Assembly: GCF_019429535.1 (NCBI RefSeq)
Contig: NZ_JAHXZM010000008.1
Span: 1-64,000 of the forward strand
DNA from: Sphingomonas citricola
GTDB taxonomy: Bacteria > Pseudomonadota > Alphaproteobacteria > Sphingomonadales > Sphingomonadaceae
Length of the DNA stretch: 64,000 nt
Reading direction: 5' to 3'
Within the stretch, counting starts at the first letter, position 1. Every line of letters starts with the position of its first letter. Shown here one piece after another: positions 35,366 through 45,333 of this stretch. Below the pieces are notes generated by a model that was not told where the DNA came from, searched no databases, and was given only the letters and a program-made list of their open reading frames with translations. A program made the translations under genes and the position numbers.

Positions 35366-38300
35366 TCATGCGATGACCGTGCTGGTCCCGGTCAGGATCC
35401 CATCGGCATGCGGGTCGCGCAGTTCGTATGCACCAAACTCAAGATAGTGAGTCAGCGGATTGATCCCGCTTGCCGCCACGTCGGGATTGTCGGCCAGATA
35501 AGCCTTGGTGTCGAACGCGCCCGAAGGATCGCGTCCCTCGCGCCAGCCGAAATTGTTGAAATGCTCGAGCGGGTTGACACCGGCTGTGGCGACATCGGGA
35601 TTGGCACGCAGATAGTCGGAGGTGTCGAACAGTGCGTTGGGATCGCGACCTTCGCGCCACCCGGTCGTGGCATAGTGCGTATAAGGGTCGGTGCCGGAGG
35701 CTGCCACATCGGGATTGCTGAGCAGGTAATATTCCGCGTCGAACCCGATTGGGGTGACGTCGTCACCGATCGCTGCATAGCTCGCGCGACCCTCAAAGCG
35801 ACCATAGTTTAGATAATGGTCGAGCGGATTGACGTTAGCGCTCGCCACGTCCGGATTGTGGAGCAGGTACAGCGCCGTGTCGAACGCGGCCGAAGGGTCA
35901 CGTCCTTCGCCAGCACCAAACTGATTATAATGGGTGAGCGGGTTGACGCCGGCCGCGGCGACGTCGAGATTGGCACCCAGGTAGCCGCTGGTCGAGAAAA
36001 AGGCGTTGGGATCACGCCCTTCGGCCGCACCAAATTGCGCGTAATGCGTCGCCGGATCGGTTTCGGCCGCGAGTACCTCGGGGTTGCGTTCCAGATAGAA
36101 CAGGTTGTCGACCAACCGGTTGCTGCTGTCGAGGTTGACCGTGCCGTTCGCGAAGCGCAGCGCCTCGATGTTCAGCAGCGTGTCGGTGCCCTCGGGCCCG
36201 CTGATGGTGAGCGCGTGGACCCCGGTGCGCGTGATCGTGGTGGCGGCACCCAACGTATAGCCGAACACGACCGTGTCGAAGCCTTCGCCACCGTCAACGC
36301 GGTCGTTGCCGCCGAACATCGCGAACACGTCGTTACCAGCACCCCCGATCGCGCTGTCGTTGCCGTTGCTGCCGATCACGTTCTCGGGGTTCTGGTCGAT
36401 CACCTGAACCGTGATCTGCTTGTCAACGAACAGCCCACCCGCGTCGGTCGCGCGCGCGGTGATCGTGTAGGCAGGCGTTGCTTCGAAATCGAATGCCACA
36501 CGCGTTGTTACGATACCGGTCGCTGCGTCGACTGCAAACCGCCCGCCCGCATCGTCGGTGAGGCTGTAGCTGAGCGCACCCGTGTCCTGCGCAGTGACGA
36601 CGCCGACGCGCGTGCCCGGCGCCGCATTCTCGATCACCGCCGCATTGTCGATCGCGAGGTCGGTGGGCGCGGTGTTGGCGCGCGGCACGTACAGCCGCGC
36701 GAGCGGCTGGTCATGATCGGTCGCCTGATAGACGGTGCCCGGCTGCTCGGCATTGTAGTGGACGACGTCAAAGCTCGCACTGTCGAGCAGGTTCTTCGAC
36801 ACCACGATGTTGTCGAACGCCTGCAGATAGCCCTCGAACAGGTACGAATAGCGTTCCTCGACCGGCAGAAGGTCATAGAGGTTGGCGAGCTTTCCGTCAC
36901 TGGTCAGCCGCTGGAGCGCCGCCTCGTAATAATAACCGTTGAAGTCGCCGAGTGTCACCACGTTGGCGTCGGGGTTCGCGCCCTGCACGCCATCGATATA
37001 GGCCTTGATCGCGGCCGCCTGCGCGGTGCGCGAGCCGTCGCCGGCCTGCGCGGGCGGCTGGATTGCGCCGAACAGCGTGTCCGATCCGCCGCGCGAGGTG
37101 GAGTGGACGTTGACCACCGTCACGTCCTCGCCGTTGAACTTGAACGTCGCGATCAGCGGGCGCCGGCTGCCGGTGAACGCCTGGTCCTCGATCAAGCGCA
37201 CGCTGGTTTCGTCGAGCGTGACGCGGTCGGGATTGTAGAGGAAACCGTTGCGGATGTTTCCGCCCGGCTCGCCGCCCGTCGTGCCATAGGCAGGAGCGAT
37301 CTCGGTGTAGCGATAGGTCGGGCCGCCCGCGGCGACGATCGCGTCGATAATCGCCTGCGCGGTCGCCGCGCCCGACGTGTCAGTGCCGGTGCCGGCACCA
37401 TCGGCGTCTTGGATTTCCTGCAACGCGATCACGTCGGGGTTGCGAAGCGCGGTCGTCACCTCGGTCGCGATCGCGCCGAATTTCTGCGCGCCGTCGCCGG
37501 GGTCAGCATTCTCGACGTTGAAGCTCGCGATCGTCATGTGGTCGGCATCACCCACCAGCGTGCTGGTTTCGCGGGTCGGCGCGGCGCGATCGGTCGTAAC
37601 CGAGAGTGCGCCGATCGGATCGAGCTCGTAGCCAGCCGAGGTGCCTCCGGCGTTCCCGAAATACGTCAGGATGCCATTCACGTCCGCGAGCACGTCGCCC
37701 TGGTCGAACGTGCCACCGCCCGGCGCGTAGATCTTGATCTTCTCCGGCGCATTGTCGCCGGCCGAGATGGTGATGCCGTAGCGCTCGTTGATACCGGTCG
37801 CGCCGATCCCGCCGTTCGCGACGACGTAGGTCTGGCCGATGCCGTCAGTCGAGCTGACCACCAGCGGCGTACGCACGGTGACGAGCATGCCTTCGAGCGA
37901 TTCGTAGAAATCGATGCCGTCGCTGTTGGGATCGTAGCTCTGCAACCGGTCGTCATCGACCACCTGCGTTGGGGGGGCGTAGCCGCCCGCTTCGGTCGAG
38001 ATCAGCGTCGCGGCGGGCAGCGTCGCATTCGCCTCGGTCACGGTAATTGCGGTCGCGCCGGTGAGGCGCGTGACCGTCAGATTGGCGGCGTTCTGAGTGT
38101 ACTCGGCGACCGTACCCGACAAGGTGATCGCGTTGCCGACCGCGACGGTCGGCGACACGCTGCCGGTCGAGACGAAGATCGCGTCGGAGGTGCGCATATC
38201 ACCGTCGCCGGTCGCGTCCTGCAGGAAGAAGCCGCGGTCCGAGCCCGTCGTGCGCAGCGCGGTGACGACGCCCGCGGTCTGTACGGTCAGCCCTTCGTAA

Positions 38301-39562
38301 GCGGAGCGGTGTCCCAGCCCCTGGATGTCATAGATTGCGACGGGACCGGTGTCGTCGTTGGTGATCGTGACGCGCGCCTGCGTGTCGGGTGCCAGGAAGC
38401 CTTGTGCGTCAGAGAAATTGACGAAGAACGTCTCGTTCGGCTCGTTGCGCGTGTCGCCTAGGATCGCGATCTGAATCGTCTTGCTGGTCTCGCCCGCGGC
38501 GAAGGTAACGACACCGCTCTGCGCCAGATAGTCGCTGCTCGCCTGCGCCGATCCGTCCGCGGTCGCGTAAGCGATCGAGGCGGTGCCCTCGCCGCTGGTG
38601 CGCGTCAGGGTGATCGTCGCGAAGGTGGTGCCGCTATTGCCCTCGGTCACGGTCACGTCGACGAAGGTCAGCGTCGATGCGTCGGTTAGCGTCGCCTTGA
38701 CCGACAGATTGTCGATGCCAAATTCATCGCGATTGCCGCTGCCCGACGAGCTCAGGTGGCTCCAGCGGAGATAGAGGTAACCGCCATCGGCGACCACCAG
38801 ATCGGCGATCGACACCATCGCGGTAGTGAGCGAGAAGACCGCCGGCACCGGCGAGGTGGCCGCGCCCGGCGTGGTGAACGCGCTGGTCGGCGCAGCGATG
38901 AAGGTGACACCGTCCGAGGAGTAGGACAATTGGAGCGAGGAGGCGCGATTGCCCGAATTACGCCACGCCCAGTCGAAATCGACCGCGAAGCCGGTCGCGG
39001 TGAAGCCGCTGGTGTTCTGGATCCGCGCCTCGAACGCGCCATTGGCCTCGACGAAGTCGCTGCCGGTCGCCTGTACCACCAAAGCGGCATTGGCCGACGG
39101 CGAGTAGATGCCGCCCGTGGTCGGATCGGCCGAACCCTGGATCACACCGCGCGCGAAATCGTTCGCGGTCGTGCCGGTCGGCGAGGTGAAGCCATAGGCA
39201 GGAGCGGCGAGGTCACTCAGCCCCAGTACGCGGAAGACGTTGGAGTCGAGTCGCGTTCCGCTTGCGCCCGGTGCGAAACCCGCCGCGGTGAAGCCGTCGA
39301 ACCCGGTCTGGAACAGCGTCTGCAGTCCTTCCGGCGCGGCGCTGATGATGCTGGCGGTCTGAGCTGCGGGGGTGGATGAAGCAACCGGCGCCGTGGTGCG
39401 TGCGCCGCTTAGATCAGCGGCCAGACGAAACTCGTTCCACGACGTGGTGAACGACGGAGTGGATTGGTCGCGCGCATCGAAACGCGCGAACGACGACGTG
39501 CCGACGACATCATGAATGGTGATGCTGTCGTTGCCGACACTCTTCTTGGTGATCGCAGCCAC
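35366..39562 (-). CDS. Large RTX-type extracellular nuclease (ExeM/NucH-like)
   Basis: A 1398-residue protein starting with GTG, with AAAGGGG upstream. Domains in order: an N-terminal beta-rich region; a Calx-beta domain at about 295-400 (VTVTEGNSGTTFATITL); an OB-like region; an endonuclease/exonuclease/phosphatase domain at about 680-990 (IASFNVENADPG, VIALQEIQDADG, VVNVHSTSRGG, VTLGDFNGYY); a cadherin-like segment; a short RTX block (GGNDRVDGGEGFDTVVFG); and six repeats of about 38 residues (YLRANPDVATAGVNPLEHF type). The end is GTSTVIA. No Sec signal is visible, so export by the adjacent type I system is inferred. It probably degrades extracellular DNA. Confidence 0.9.
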   Translation of the reverse strand: MAAITKKSVGNDSITIHDVVGTSSFARFDARDQSTPSFTTSWNEFRLAADLSGARTTAPVASSTPAAQTASIISAAPEGLQTLFQTGFDGFTAAGFAPGASGTRLDSNVFRVLGLSDLAAPAYGFTSPTGTTANDFARGVIQGSADPTTGGIYSPSANAALVVQATGSDFVEANGAFEARIQNTSGFTATGFAVDFDWAWRNSGNRASSLQLSYSSDGVTFIAAPTSAFTTPGAATSPVPAVFSLTTAMVSIADLVVADGGYLYLRWSHLSSSGSGNRDEFGIDNLSVKATLTDASTLTFVDVTVTEGNSGTTFATITLTRTSGEGTASIAYATADGSAQASSDYLAQSGVVTFAAGETSKTIQIAILGDTRNEPNETFFVNFSDAQGFLAPDTQARVTITNDDTGPVAIYDIQGLGHRSAYEGLTVQTAGVVTALRTTGSDRGFFLQDATGDGDMRTSDAIFVSTGSVSPTVAVGNAITLSGTVAEYTQNAANLTVTRLTGATAITVTEANATLPAATLISTEAGGYAPPTQVVDDDRLQSYDPNSDGIDFYESLEGMLVTVRTPLVVSSTDGIGQTYVVANGGIGATGINERYGITISAGDNAPEKIKIYAPGGGTFDQGDVLADVNGILTYFGNAGGTSAGYELDPIGALSVTTDRAAPTRETSTLVGDADHMTIASFNVENADPGDGAQKFGAIATEVTTALRNPDVIALQEIQDADGAGTGTDTSGAATAQAIIDAIVAAGGPTYRYTEIAPAYGTTGGEPGGNIRNGFLYNPDRVTLDETSVRLIEDQAFTGSRRPLIATFKFNGEDVTVVNVHSTSRGGSDTLFGAIQPPAQAGDGSRTAQAAAIKAYIDGVQGANPDANVVTLGDFNGYYYEAALQRLTSDGKLANLYDLLPVEERYSYLFEGYLQAFDNIVVSKNLLDSASFDVVHYNAEQPGTVYQATDHDQPLARLYVPRANTAPTDLAIDNAAVIENAAPGTRVGVVTAQDTGALSYSLTDDAGGRFAVDAATGIVTTRVAFDFEATPAYTITARATDAGGLFVDKQITVQVIDQNPENVIGSNGNDSAIGGAGNDVFAMFGGNDRVDGGEGFDTVVFGYTLGAATTITRTGVHALTISGPEGTDTLLNIEALRFANGTVNLDSSNRLVDNLFYLERNPEVLAAETDPATHYAQFGAAEGRDPNAFFSTSGYLGANLDVAAAGVNPLTHYNQFGAGEGRDPSAAFDTALYLLHNPDVASANVNPLDHYLNYGRFEGRASYAAIGDDVTPIGFDAEYYLLSNPDVAASGTDPYTHYATTGWREGRDPNALFDTSDYLRANPDVATAGVNPLEHFNNFGWREGRDPSGAFDTKAYLADNPDVAASGINPLTHYLEFGAYELRDPHADGILTGTSTVIA

Positions 39563-39693
39563 TTCAAACCCCTTTGTCGCCCACTCCGCACCAGATGAGC
39601 GCGGTTTGGATCAGCCATAAGCATTTGAATGACACGATTATTACGGTTCGTTCATCTGCCCGTGATTGAGCTTGCGACGCGGGGTATCCTCCC

Positions 39694-41892
39694 TCAATAT
39701 CGCACGCTGATCGTCCCCATCACCGTGCGCGGTGCGCCATAATAGCCGCCGTCGAAATTGGTCGCGGTCAGGTATTTGGTGTTGGTCACGTTGCGCACGT
39801 TGACCGCGGCGGAGATGTTGGGGGTGATCGCGTAGGCGCCGAGCAAGTCGAGCAGCGCGTAATTGCTCTGACGCCCCAGCCCCGTGGGCGAGATGATCCG
39901 GCTCTGATACTGCGCCGCGGCGCCGAGCTTTAACTGCGGCAGCATCGGCAGCGTGTAGCTGACGTTCAGCCGCCCGGTGTTGCGCGCGACGAAGCGGCGG
40001 ACCGGGTTGCCCTCGGGATCCTCGATCCGCATCAGCGTGTAGCCGCCCGTCACCTGCAGTCCAGGTGCGAGCTGCCCGCCGACGTCGAGCTCGACGCCTT
40101 GCGAGCGCGCATCAATGCCCTGGTAATAAGTTCGCGTCACGCCGTTAGTGTCGGTCACGATCCCCGCGGCCTCGGCGGTATTGTCCTGCCGCGTCTGGAA
40201 CACCGCCAGCGTCGCGTTGAGCCGTCCGGCGAACCACTCGCCCTTCAGGCCCAGCTCGAGGTTCTCGCCCTCGATCGGGTCGATGATGCGGTTGTTGATG
40301 TCGAGCAGCTGGTTCTGCGGATTGAAGATCGTCGCCCAGCTTCCGTAAAGGCTCAGATTGCGCGTCACGTCGACGGTCGCGCCGGCGAAGGGGAGGAAGC
40401 GCGTCGCGTCGAAGTCGGTGTTCGCGCCGTAGGAAAAGCCGGTGCTCTTCGCATGGGTCACGTTGCCGCCAAACATTACCTTGACCCCATCGCCGGGGTT
40501 GAGTCGGACGAGGCCGTAGACGGTTTCGCGCCGCGTGTGCGTGTTCTGGCTCGACGCCGGGTCGGTCGAAAAGGTGGTGGGGAAATTGGGCAGCGGGAAA
40601 TTGCCCGCGAACAGATCGGGGTAGGCGAGGTTCACGCCGACCGTGCTGAAATCATAGGCCGAACCCTGGATGTAGCGCTGTGCGCTGCGGTTCACGCCGA
40701 TGTTGATCTCGTGCTCGCGCCCCAGGATCGTGACGGGGCCGGTGATATAGGCTTCCATCGTCAGGTTGCGCGTCTCGGCGTTGAACTTGCCGGGGTAGCT
40801 CTTGATCGCGATGTCGTCGAACGGGTCGGCGGGATTGGCGATGTCGATCCCGTTGGGTGCGGTGCGCGACGGGTTGCCGTAGACGTAGAACAATGTGTTG
40901 TTCTCGGTAGTCGCGCGGCGGATCGCACTGGCGCGCGCGATCCAACCGTTGCCGAACTTGTGCGTAATGTCGCCGAAGATCTGCCGGTCGATCACGTTCC
41001 AGCTCGACCAGTCAGGCGCGGGGTTGGACGAACGCGCGAAGTTCAAGGGCGTGCCGTCGGAGTAAGTTAGCGGGATCGCGCCCCACATCGCACCGCGGCT
41101 TTTGTGATCCTGGTGGCCGTAGCCCGCGCTGACGGTCGTGTTCGCGCCGAGATCGGCCTCGAGGATGCCGTAACCGACCCAGCGGCGCAGCCCGTAGCGG
41201 TCGAGATAGCTGTCGCCATCCTGATACGCGCCGACCGCGCGGGCGCGGATGCTGCCGTTTTTGGTGATCGGCACGCTCAGGTCGGCCTCGCCGCGATACT
41301 GGTCGAACGAGCCGTATTGCGCGGACGCGCCCACCTGCAGGTCGCGTGTCGGGCGCTTGCGGATGAAGTTGACGACGGCCGAGGGGTTGCCGGTCGAGGA
41401 CAAGAGGCCCGGCGCGCCGCGCACCACCTCGATATGGTCGTAGAAGGCGGTGTCGATTGATCCCGTCTGGATGCCGAACGCGAACGGCACACCGATGCCG
41501 TCGACCTGGAACGTCTGGATGTCGAACCCGCGCGCGGAGAAATAGACGCGGTCGGTCTCGCCCGCCTGGACATTGATGCCGGGGACGGTGCCGAGCAACG
41601 TGTTGACGTCGTTGAGCTGAAAATCCTCGATCTGCGCGCGCGTGACCACGCTGACCGACTGCGGCGTGTCGCGCAGCGACAGGTTCATCCGCGTCGCGGT
41701 GGTCTGCCCCGGAATGGTGTAGTCCTGGCTCCCCTCGGTCCGCGCGCCGGTAACGACGATCTCCTCGCCGAGCGGGGTGGTCTTCGCCGCGTCGCGATCC
41801 TCGACCGGCGCGGATGCCGGGGCGGATACGGTGGCAACCGCGATCGCGCTCGGATCGGCAGCAGCCGCGAGCGCGGCGAGCAGGGCAGACAT
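39694..41892 (-). CDS. TonB-dependent siderophore receptor
   Basis: A 732-residue outer-membrane receptor. A signal-like start (MSALLAALAAAADPS) is followed by the TonB-box region EEIVVTGARTEGS, the plug (TPQSVSVVTRAQIEDFQL, VDGIGVPFAF, EVVRGAPGLLSSTGNPSAVVNFI), and the barrel ending TISVRY, with a C-terminal aromatic. The NPSAVVNFIRKRP plug end is typical of siderophore receptors of the FhuE/FpvA class. GGAGGAACATCG precedes the ATG. A 27-base inverted repeat just upstream may be an iron-response operator. Confidence 0.93.
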   Translation of the reverse strand: MSALLAALAAAADPSAIAVATVSAPASAPVEDRDAAKTTPLGEEIVVTGARTEGSQDYTIPGQTTATRMNLSLRDTPQSVSVVTRAQIEDFQLNDVNTLLGTVPGINVQAGETDRVYFSARGFDIQTFQVDGIGVPFAFGIQTGSIDTAFYDHIEVVRGAPGLLSSTGNPSAVVNFIRKRPTRDLQVGASAQYGSFDQYRGEADLSVPITKNGSIRARAVGAYQDGDSYLDRYGLRRWVGYGILEADLGANTTVSAGYGHQDHKSRGAMWGAIPLTYSDGTPLNFARSSNPAPDWSSWNVIDRQIFGDITHKFGNGWIARASAIRRATTENNTLFYVYGNPSRTAPNGIDIANPADPFDDIAIKSYPGKFNAETRNLTMEAYITGPVTILGREHEINIGVNRSAQRYIQGSAYDFSTVGVNLAYPDLFAGNFPLPNFPTTFSTDPASSQNTHTRRETVYGLVRLNPGDGVKVMFGGNVTHAKSTGFSYGANTDFDATRFLPFAGATVDVTRNLSLYGSWATIFNPQNQLLDINNRIIDPIEGENLELGLKGEWFAGRLNATLAVFQTRQDNTAEAAGIVTDTNGVTRTYYQGIDARSQGVELDVGGQLAPGLQVTGGYTLMRIEDPEGNPVRRFVARNTGRLNVSYTLPMLPQLKLGAAAQYQSRIISPTGLGRQSNYALLDLLGAYAITPNISAAVNVRNVTNTKYLTATNFDGGYYGAPRTVMGTISVRY

Positions 41893-41934
41893 CGATGTTC
41901 CTCCAAGAACCGTTGCGCGGCTTCTTGGCGGTGA

Positions 41935-41961
41935 TTGATAGCTAATGCAAGTGACTATCAA
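41935..41961. promoter_or_regulatory. Possible Fur-type operator upstream of the siderophore receptor
   Basis: TTGATAG and CTATCAA are 7-base inverted arms separated by 13 bases, 43 bases upstream of the receptor ATG. The A/T-rich core and the GATAG/CTATC arms resemble iron-box operators, but the match is only approximate. Confidence 0.4.
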
Positions 41962-41990
41962 TAACAGGGTGGCTTGGAGGGCTAGTTCGC

Positions 41991-43004
41991 CTAACTGTTG
42001 TGCTGGCCCAATCGCCAGTCGAGTAGTCGGATGAACCGTTCGGAGTCGTCGAGCCGGAACGCGATGCAGGTGAACGATTGGCGCTTCAACGACGCGCGCC
42101 GCTGTTGCGGTTGCCGCAGGCGCAGCATCACGTTGGGCCAGGCGAGCAGCGCCGCGTTGAGCGTCGCAGGCGCGCGGACCTCCTCGCCGGTGACGTCGCC
42201 GTCGACCGCGAGGATCGCCTCGAACGGCACGAGCTGGTCGATCAGGAACCCGGCGCGAACGTGTACGCCTTCGGGGGTCAGCAGCACGGGCCGGTACCGG
42301 AACGATTTGATGAGGCCGACCAGATACACAAACCCCATGTCGCTCACGAGGAACATGACGAGCGCGGCGGTGCGGCTCCAATGACCGACGAGCAGATGGT
42401 AGACCGCGATCTCGATCGCTGACAGGATCAACAGTGCCGCGCACATCGGCGTCAGATGCTGGTGATAGGCGAAGGCGCGGGCGTTCGCAGGTGCGTCGGC
42501 TGGACCGCCCCAGCGGAACAGCGCCATGTTGATCACCGCCATCTCCGCGATGGCGAGGCGGACCAGCGCAGGCGGGAAAAATTCTGATGCAGCCGACGCC
42601 CACCGCTGCGGACGATCGACATCCTGACGGGTCACGACGCGGTGCGCGCGTATGCTGGCCCAAGTGATATGGCTCAGCACGATCCCTGCCATCACTACCG
42701 CCAATAGTGGTGTCGCCAGCAAGGCGGTGCGGACCGCGGACGGTGAACCGAGCCAGGTGACGAAGCTGGCGCCGGCGAGCACCCCCAGAATAGCGTTCCA
42801 CCCTGGTCGTCCCGGGGAGCGGACGATGAGCGACAGCATCATGGTGTCGGCCGCGATCCAGAGGAACAGCAGCAGCGCAACGAACGGGTGGGCTGTCGCC
42901 AACGGTGCTCGTACCGCCAAGCCGGCGGACGCGATGACGATGATGGGCACGATCGTTGCGCCGAGTTGCCGGCGGTCGACACTGTAGCTGGTCAGGGTTG
43001 TCAT
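41991..43004 (-). CDS. Multipass membrane protein with PH-like C-terminus
   Basis: A 337-residue protein with several hydrophobic spans in the first 230 residues (ATIVPIIVIASAGLAV, VALLLFLWIAADTMMLSL, TALLATPLLAVVMAGIVL, YHLLVGHWSRTAALVMFLV). The C-terminal region (LLTPEGVHVRAGFLIDQLVPFEAILAVDGDV... NVMLRLRQPQ) reads like a bacterial PH-type domain. The ATG at 43004 is used; the open frame extends to 43196 but looks non-coding there. It is upstream of the receptor on the same strand. Function is unknown. Confidence 0.65.
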   Translation of the reverse strand: MTTLTSYSVDRRQLGATIVPIIVIASAGLAVRAPLATAHPFVALLLFLWIAADTMMLSLIVRSPGRPGWNAILGVLAGASFVTWLGSPSAVRTALLATPLLAVVMAGIVLSHITWASIRAHRVVTRQDVDRPQRWASAASEFFPPALVRLAIAEMAVINMALFRWGGPADAPANARAFAYHQHLTPMCAALLILSAIEIAVYHLLVGHWSRTAALVMFLVSDMGFVYLVGLIKSFRYRPVLLTPEGVHVRAGFLIDQLVPFEAILAVDGDVTGEEVRAPATLNAALLAWPNVMLRLRQPQQRRASLKRQSFTCIAFRLDDSERFIRLLDWRLGQHNS

Positions 43005-43287
43005 CTGAACACTCGCCCGCTTTGCGCAGACGACGGGATATCGGTCAGCGCGATGCTGGCCGATGATAGACGATACGTCGGGTGGCCGCCAGCGGCGCGA
43101 CCATGATGGTCTCACCGCGACGATGGTCGCGGCACCGTCTCTTGGGCCGTTTCTATCGTGTAAGTAGCGACGGGTCCGTGGCCATTGTCTGCTCACGCAC
43201 GTGGTGCGCCTATTCTAAGCTATGATGGCCAAGCAGGTCTATGGCGCGGTGTCGACACATAGACCTGTAGGCGCCTCTATTTCGCCC

Positions 43288-43452
43288 TTACCCCTCGTTC
43301 GCGGCCTTGAACTTCGCGGTGCGGGCGGCGCGGTCGGCCATGGCGAGCCAGGCGTTCTCGGAGCGCCGGCAGCGTTCGCGGACGTGGTGGAGCGTTGCGG
43401 CGTCGGCGTCCCGGGCGCAGGATGCGGCCTGTTCGCGGTAGTAGCTTTCCAT
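43288..43452 (-). CDS. Small conserved-looking cytoplasmic protein
   Basis: A 54-residue protein, MESYYREQAASCARDA through ALADRAAR-like WLAMADRAARTAKFKAANEG, with GGGGAG well placed before the ATG. It follows the LOV kinase by about 40 bases and is likely co-transcribed. The helical, charged make-up resembles small sphingomonad proteins of unknown role. Confidence 0.65.
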   Translation of the reverse strand: MESYYREQAASCARDADAATLHHVRERCRRSENAWLAMADRAARTAKFKAANEG

Positions 43453-43493
43453 CGGCACTCCCCTTCGTTGTTCGCCGGATTTACGTGTCCGGC

Positions 43494-45137
43494 CTACCCA
43501 CCGTGCGTGCCGACCCCAGTCGGGCCGTCGATCACGCGGCGCACCTTGGTGGCGAGTTCGGTACGCTTGTACGGTTTCTGGATCAGGTCGAATTCCGCGC
43601 CGCGCGCGTCGACGCGCTCGATCGAGGATTCGGCGTAGCCCGTGGTCAGCAGCACCCGGATGCGCGGGCGACGCCGCTTGACCTCGCGCGCGAGCATCAC
43701 GCCGTTCATGCCGCCGGGCATGATCAGGTCGCTGAACAACAGATCGATATGCGCGCCCGCGCCGTCGAGCACTTCGAGTGCCTGGTCGGCATTCTCCGCG
43801 CGCAGCACGTTGTAGCCGAATTCGGTCAGCACCGCCTCGGCATAGTCGCCGACGTCGGTCTGGTCCTCGACCACGAGCACCGTCTCGTTGCCGTGCTTGT
43901 CCGCCATCGAGCGCTGCAGTTGCGCGCCCTCGGGCTCGACCTTGGCGGTCTCGCACGGGAACAGCATCCGCACGGTCGTGCCGTGGCCTTCCTCCGAATA
44001 GATCCGGAGCGACCCACCCGACTGCTTCATGAAACCGTAGACCATCGACAGCCCAAGCCCGGTGCCCTTGCCCTGGTCCTTGGTGGTGAAGAACGGCTCG
44101 GTCACGCGCGCGAGGATCTCCGGGCTCATCCCCGTGCCCTGGTCGGCGATCGTCAGCATGACGTAATCACCGGGCTCGAGCTCGCCAAAGCCCTTGTCGC
44201 CGCCCTCGATCGTGCGGTTGGCGGCCTCGATCGTGATCGTGCCCCCGTTGGGCATCGCGTCGCGGGCGTTGAGCAGCACGTTGATGATCGCGAGTTCGGC
44301 CTGCGTCGGGTCGATCCGCGCGTTGCACGTCCGATCGGCGTGGTTGATCTCTATCCGGATCGCGCCGCCCGCGGTCCGCTCGATCAACGGCTGGAGCTGA
44401 TCGAGCAGGTCGACGAGATTGACGACGCGGCCCTGCAGCTTCTGCTTGCGCGAGAAGGCGAGCAATTGCTGCGTCAGCGTCGCACCGCGCTCGGCCGCCT
44501 GGAGCACCGCGCGCAGCGAACGTGCCGCCTTCGCGCGGTCGAACTCGCCCGGCTTTTCCAGATTGCCGAGCACGATGTCGCCGAACCCCTGGATCACGGT
44601 CAGCAGGTTGTTAAAATCGTGCGCGACCCCGCCGGTCAGTTGCCCGACGGCCTCCATCTTCTGCGCCTGGCGCAGGCCTTCCTCCGCGTCGCGTCGGCGC
44701 GTCACGTCCAACTGCGAGGCGAAGAAATAGATCAGCTTGCCGTCGGCATCGAACACCGGCGAGATGAACAGCGCGTTCCAGAACGACGCGCCGTTCTTCT
44801 TGTAATTGAGGATCTCGACCGAGGTCTCGCGCCGCTGCTCGATCGCGCGGCGGATCTCCGCCACGGTGTCGCGGTCGGTATCGGGGCCCTGCAGCAGCCG
44901 GCAATTGTGCCCGACGAGCTCGTCCCAACCGTAGCCGGTCATGTTGATGAACGCGGGGTTGGCGAAGACGATCGGATTGTCGTGCTTGTTCGGATCGGTG
45001 ACGATCATCGGCATCCGCGTGGTTTTCACCGCCGCAAAGAAGATGGTGTTGTGATCGTCCCCCATATCGTGATTGGCCATGCCGGCGAGGTGCGGGGGCG
45101 GGCCGCCAGGGGGCGTTTCACTCGTTTCGTCGGCCAT
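43494..45137 (-). CDS. LOV-domain hybrid histidine kinase (blue-light sensor)
   Basis: A 547-residue protein. A PAS/LOV domain at about 30-140 has the photoactive Cys motif GHNCRLLQG (C79), followed by [13 protein letters not shown]. The kinase His is H173 in [12 protein letters not shown], the ATPase boxes follow ([34 protein letters not shown]), and a receiver domain ends the protein with D470 in LLFSDLIMP and K in QKPY. The arrangement LOV-HK-REC matches blue-light kinases such as that of Pseudomonas syringae. ATG 45137 has AAGGACCC upstream. No output partner is adjacent. Confidence 0.9.
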   Translation of the reverse strand: MADETSETPPGGPPPHLAGMANHDMGDDHNTIFFAAVKTTRMPMIVTDPNKHDNPIVFANPAFINMTGYGWDELVGHNCRLLQGPDTDRDTVAEIRRAIEQRRETSVEILNYKKNGASFWNALFISPVFDADGKLIYFFASQLDVTRRRDAEEGLRQAQKMEAVGQLTGGVAHDFNNLLTVIQGFGDIVLGNLEKPGEFDRAKAARSLRAVLQAAERGATLTQQLLAFSRKQKLQGRVVNLVDLLDQLQPLIERTAGGAIRIEINHADRTCNARIDPTQAELAIINVLLNARDAMPNGGTITIEAANRTIEGGDKGFGELEPGDYVMLTIADQGTGMSPEILARVTEPFFTTKDQGKGTGLGLSMVYGFMKQSGGSLRIYSEEGHGTTVRMLFPCETAKVEPEGAQLQRSMADKHGNETVLVVEDQTDVGDYAEAVLTEFGYNVLRAENADQALEVLDGAGAHIDLLFSDLIMPGGMNGVMLAREVKRRRPRIRVLLTTGYAESSIERVDARGAEFDLIQKPYKRTELATKVRRVIDGPTGVGTHGG

Positions 45138-45333
45138 TCGGGTCCTTGGGGCAATGCGGGAAGGCAAAGCTCCGAAGTGCCGGCCCTTGGGCCGCACAAC
45201 TAACCTGGAATAGGAATGTTCCTGTAGCCGGTAAATTTACCGCCCGTGGTCGCCGAGAGTCGCGGTGTGACGCGGGCGAGGGAACGCTCGCGCGCCTCGT
45301 TGTTTAACGTGCATCAGCTCCTCGCTTCCCCGG

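Noticed and set aside
35816..38461. An 881-codon open frame on the plus strand opposite the nuclease
   Set aside because: It is antisense to a gene with clear domains and has no recognisable protein features.
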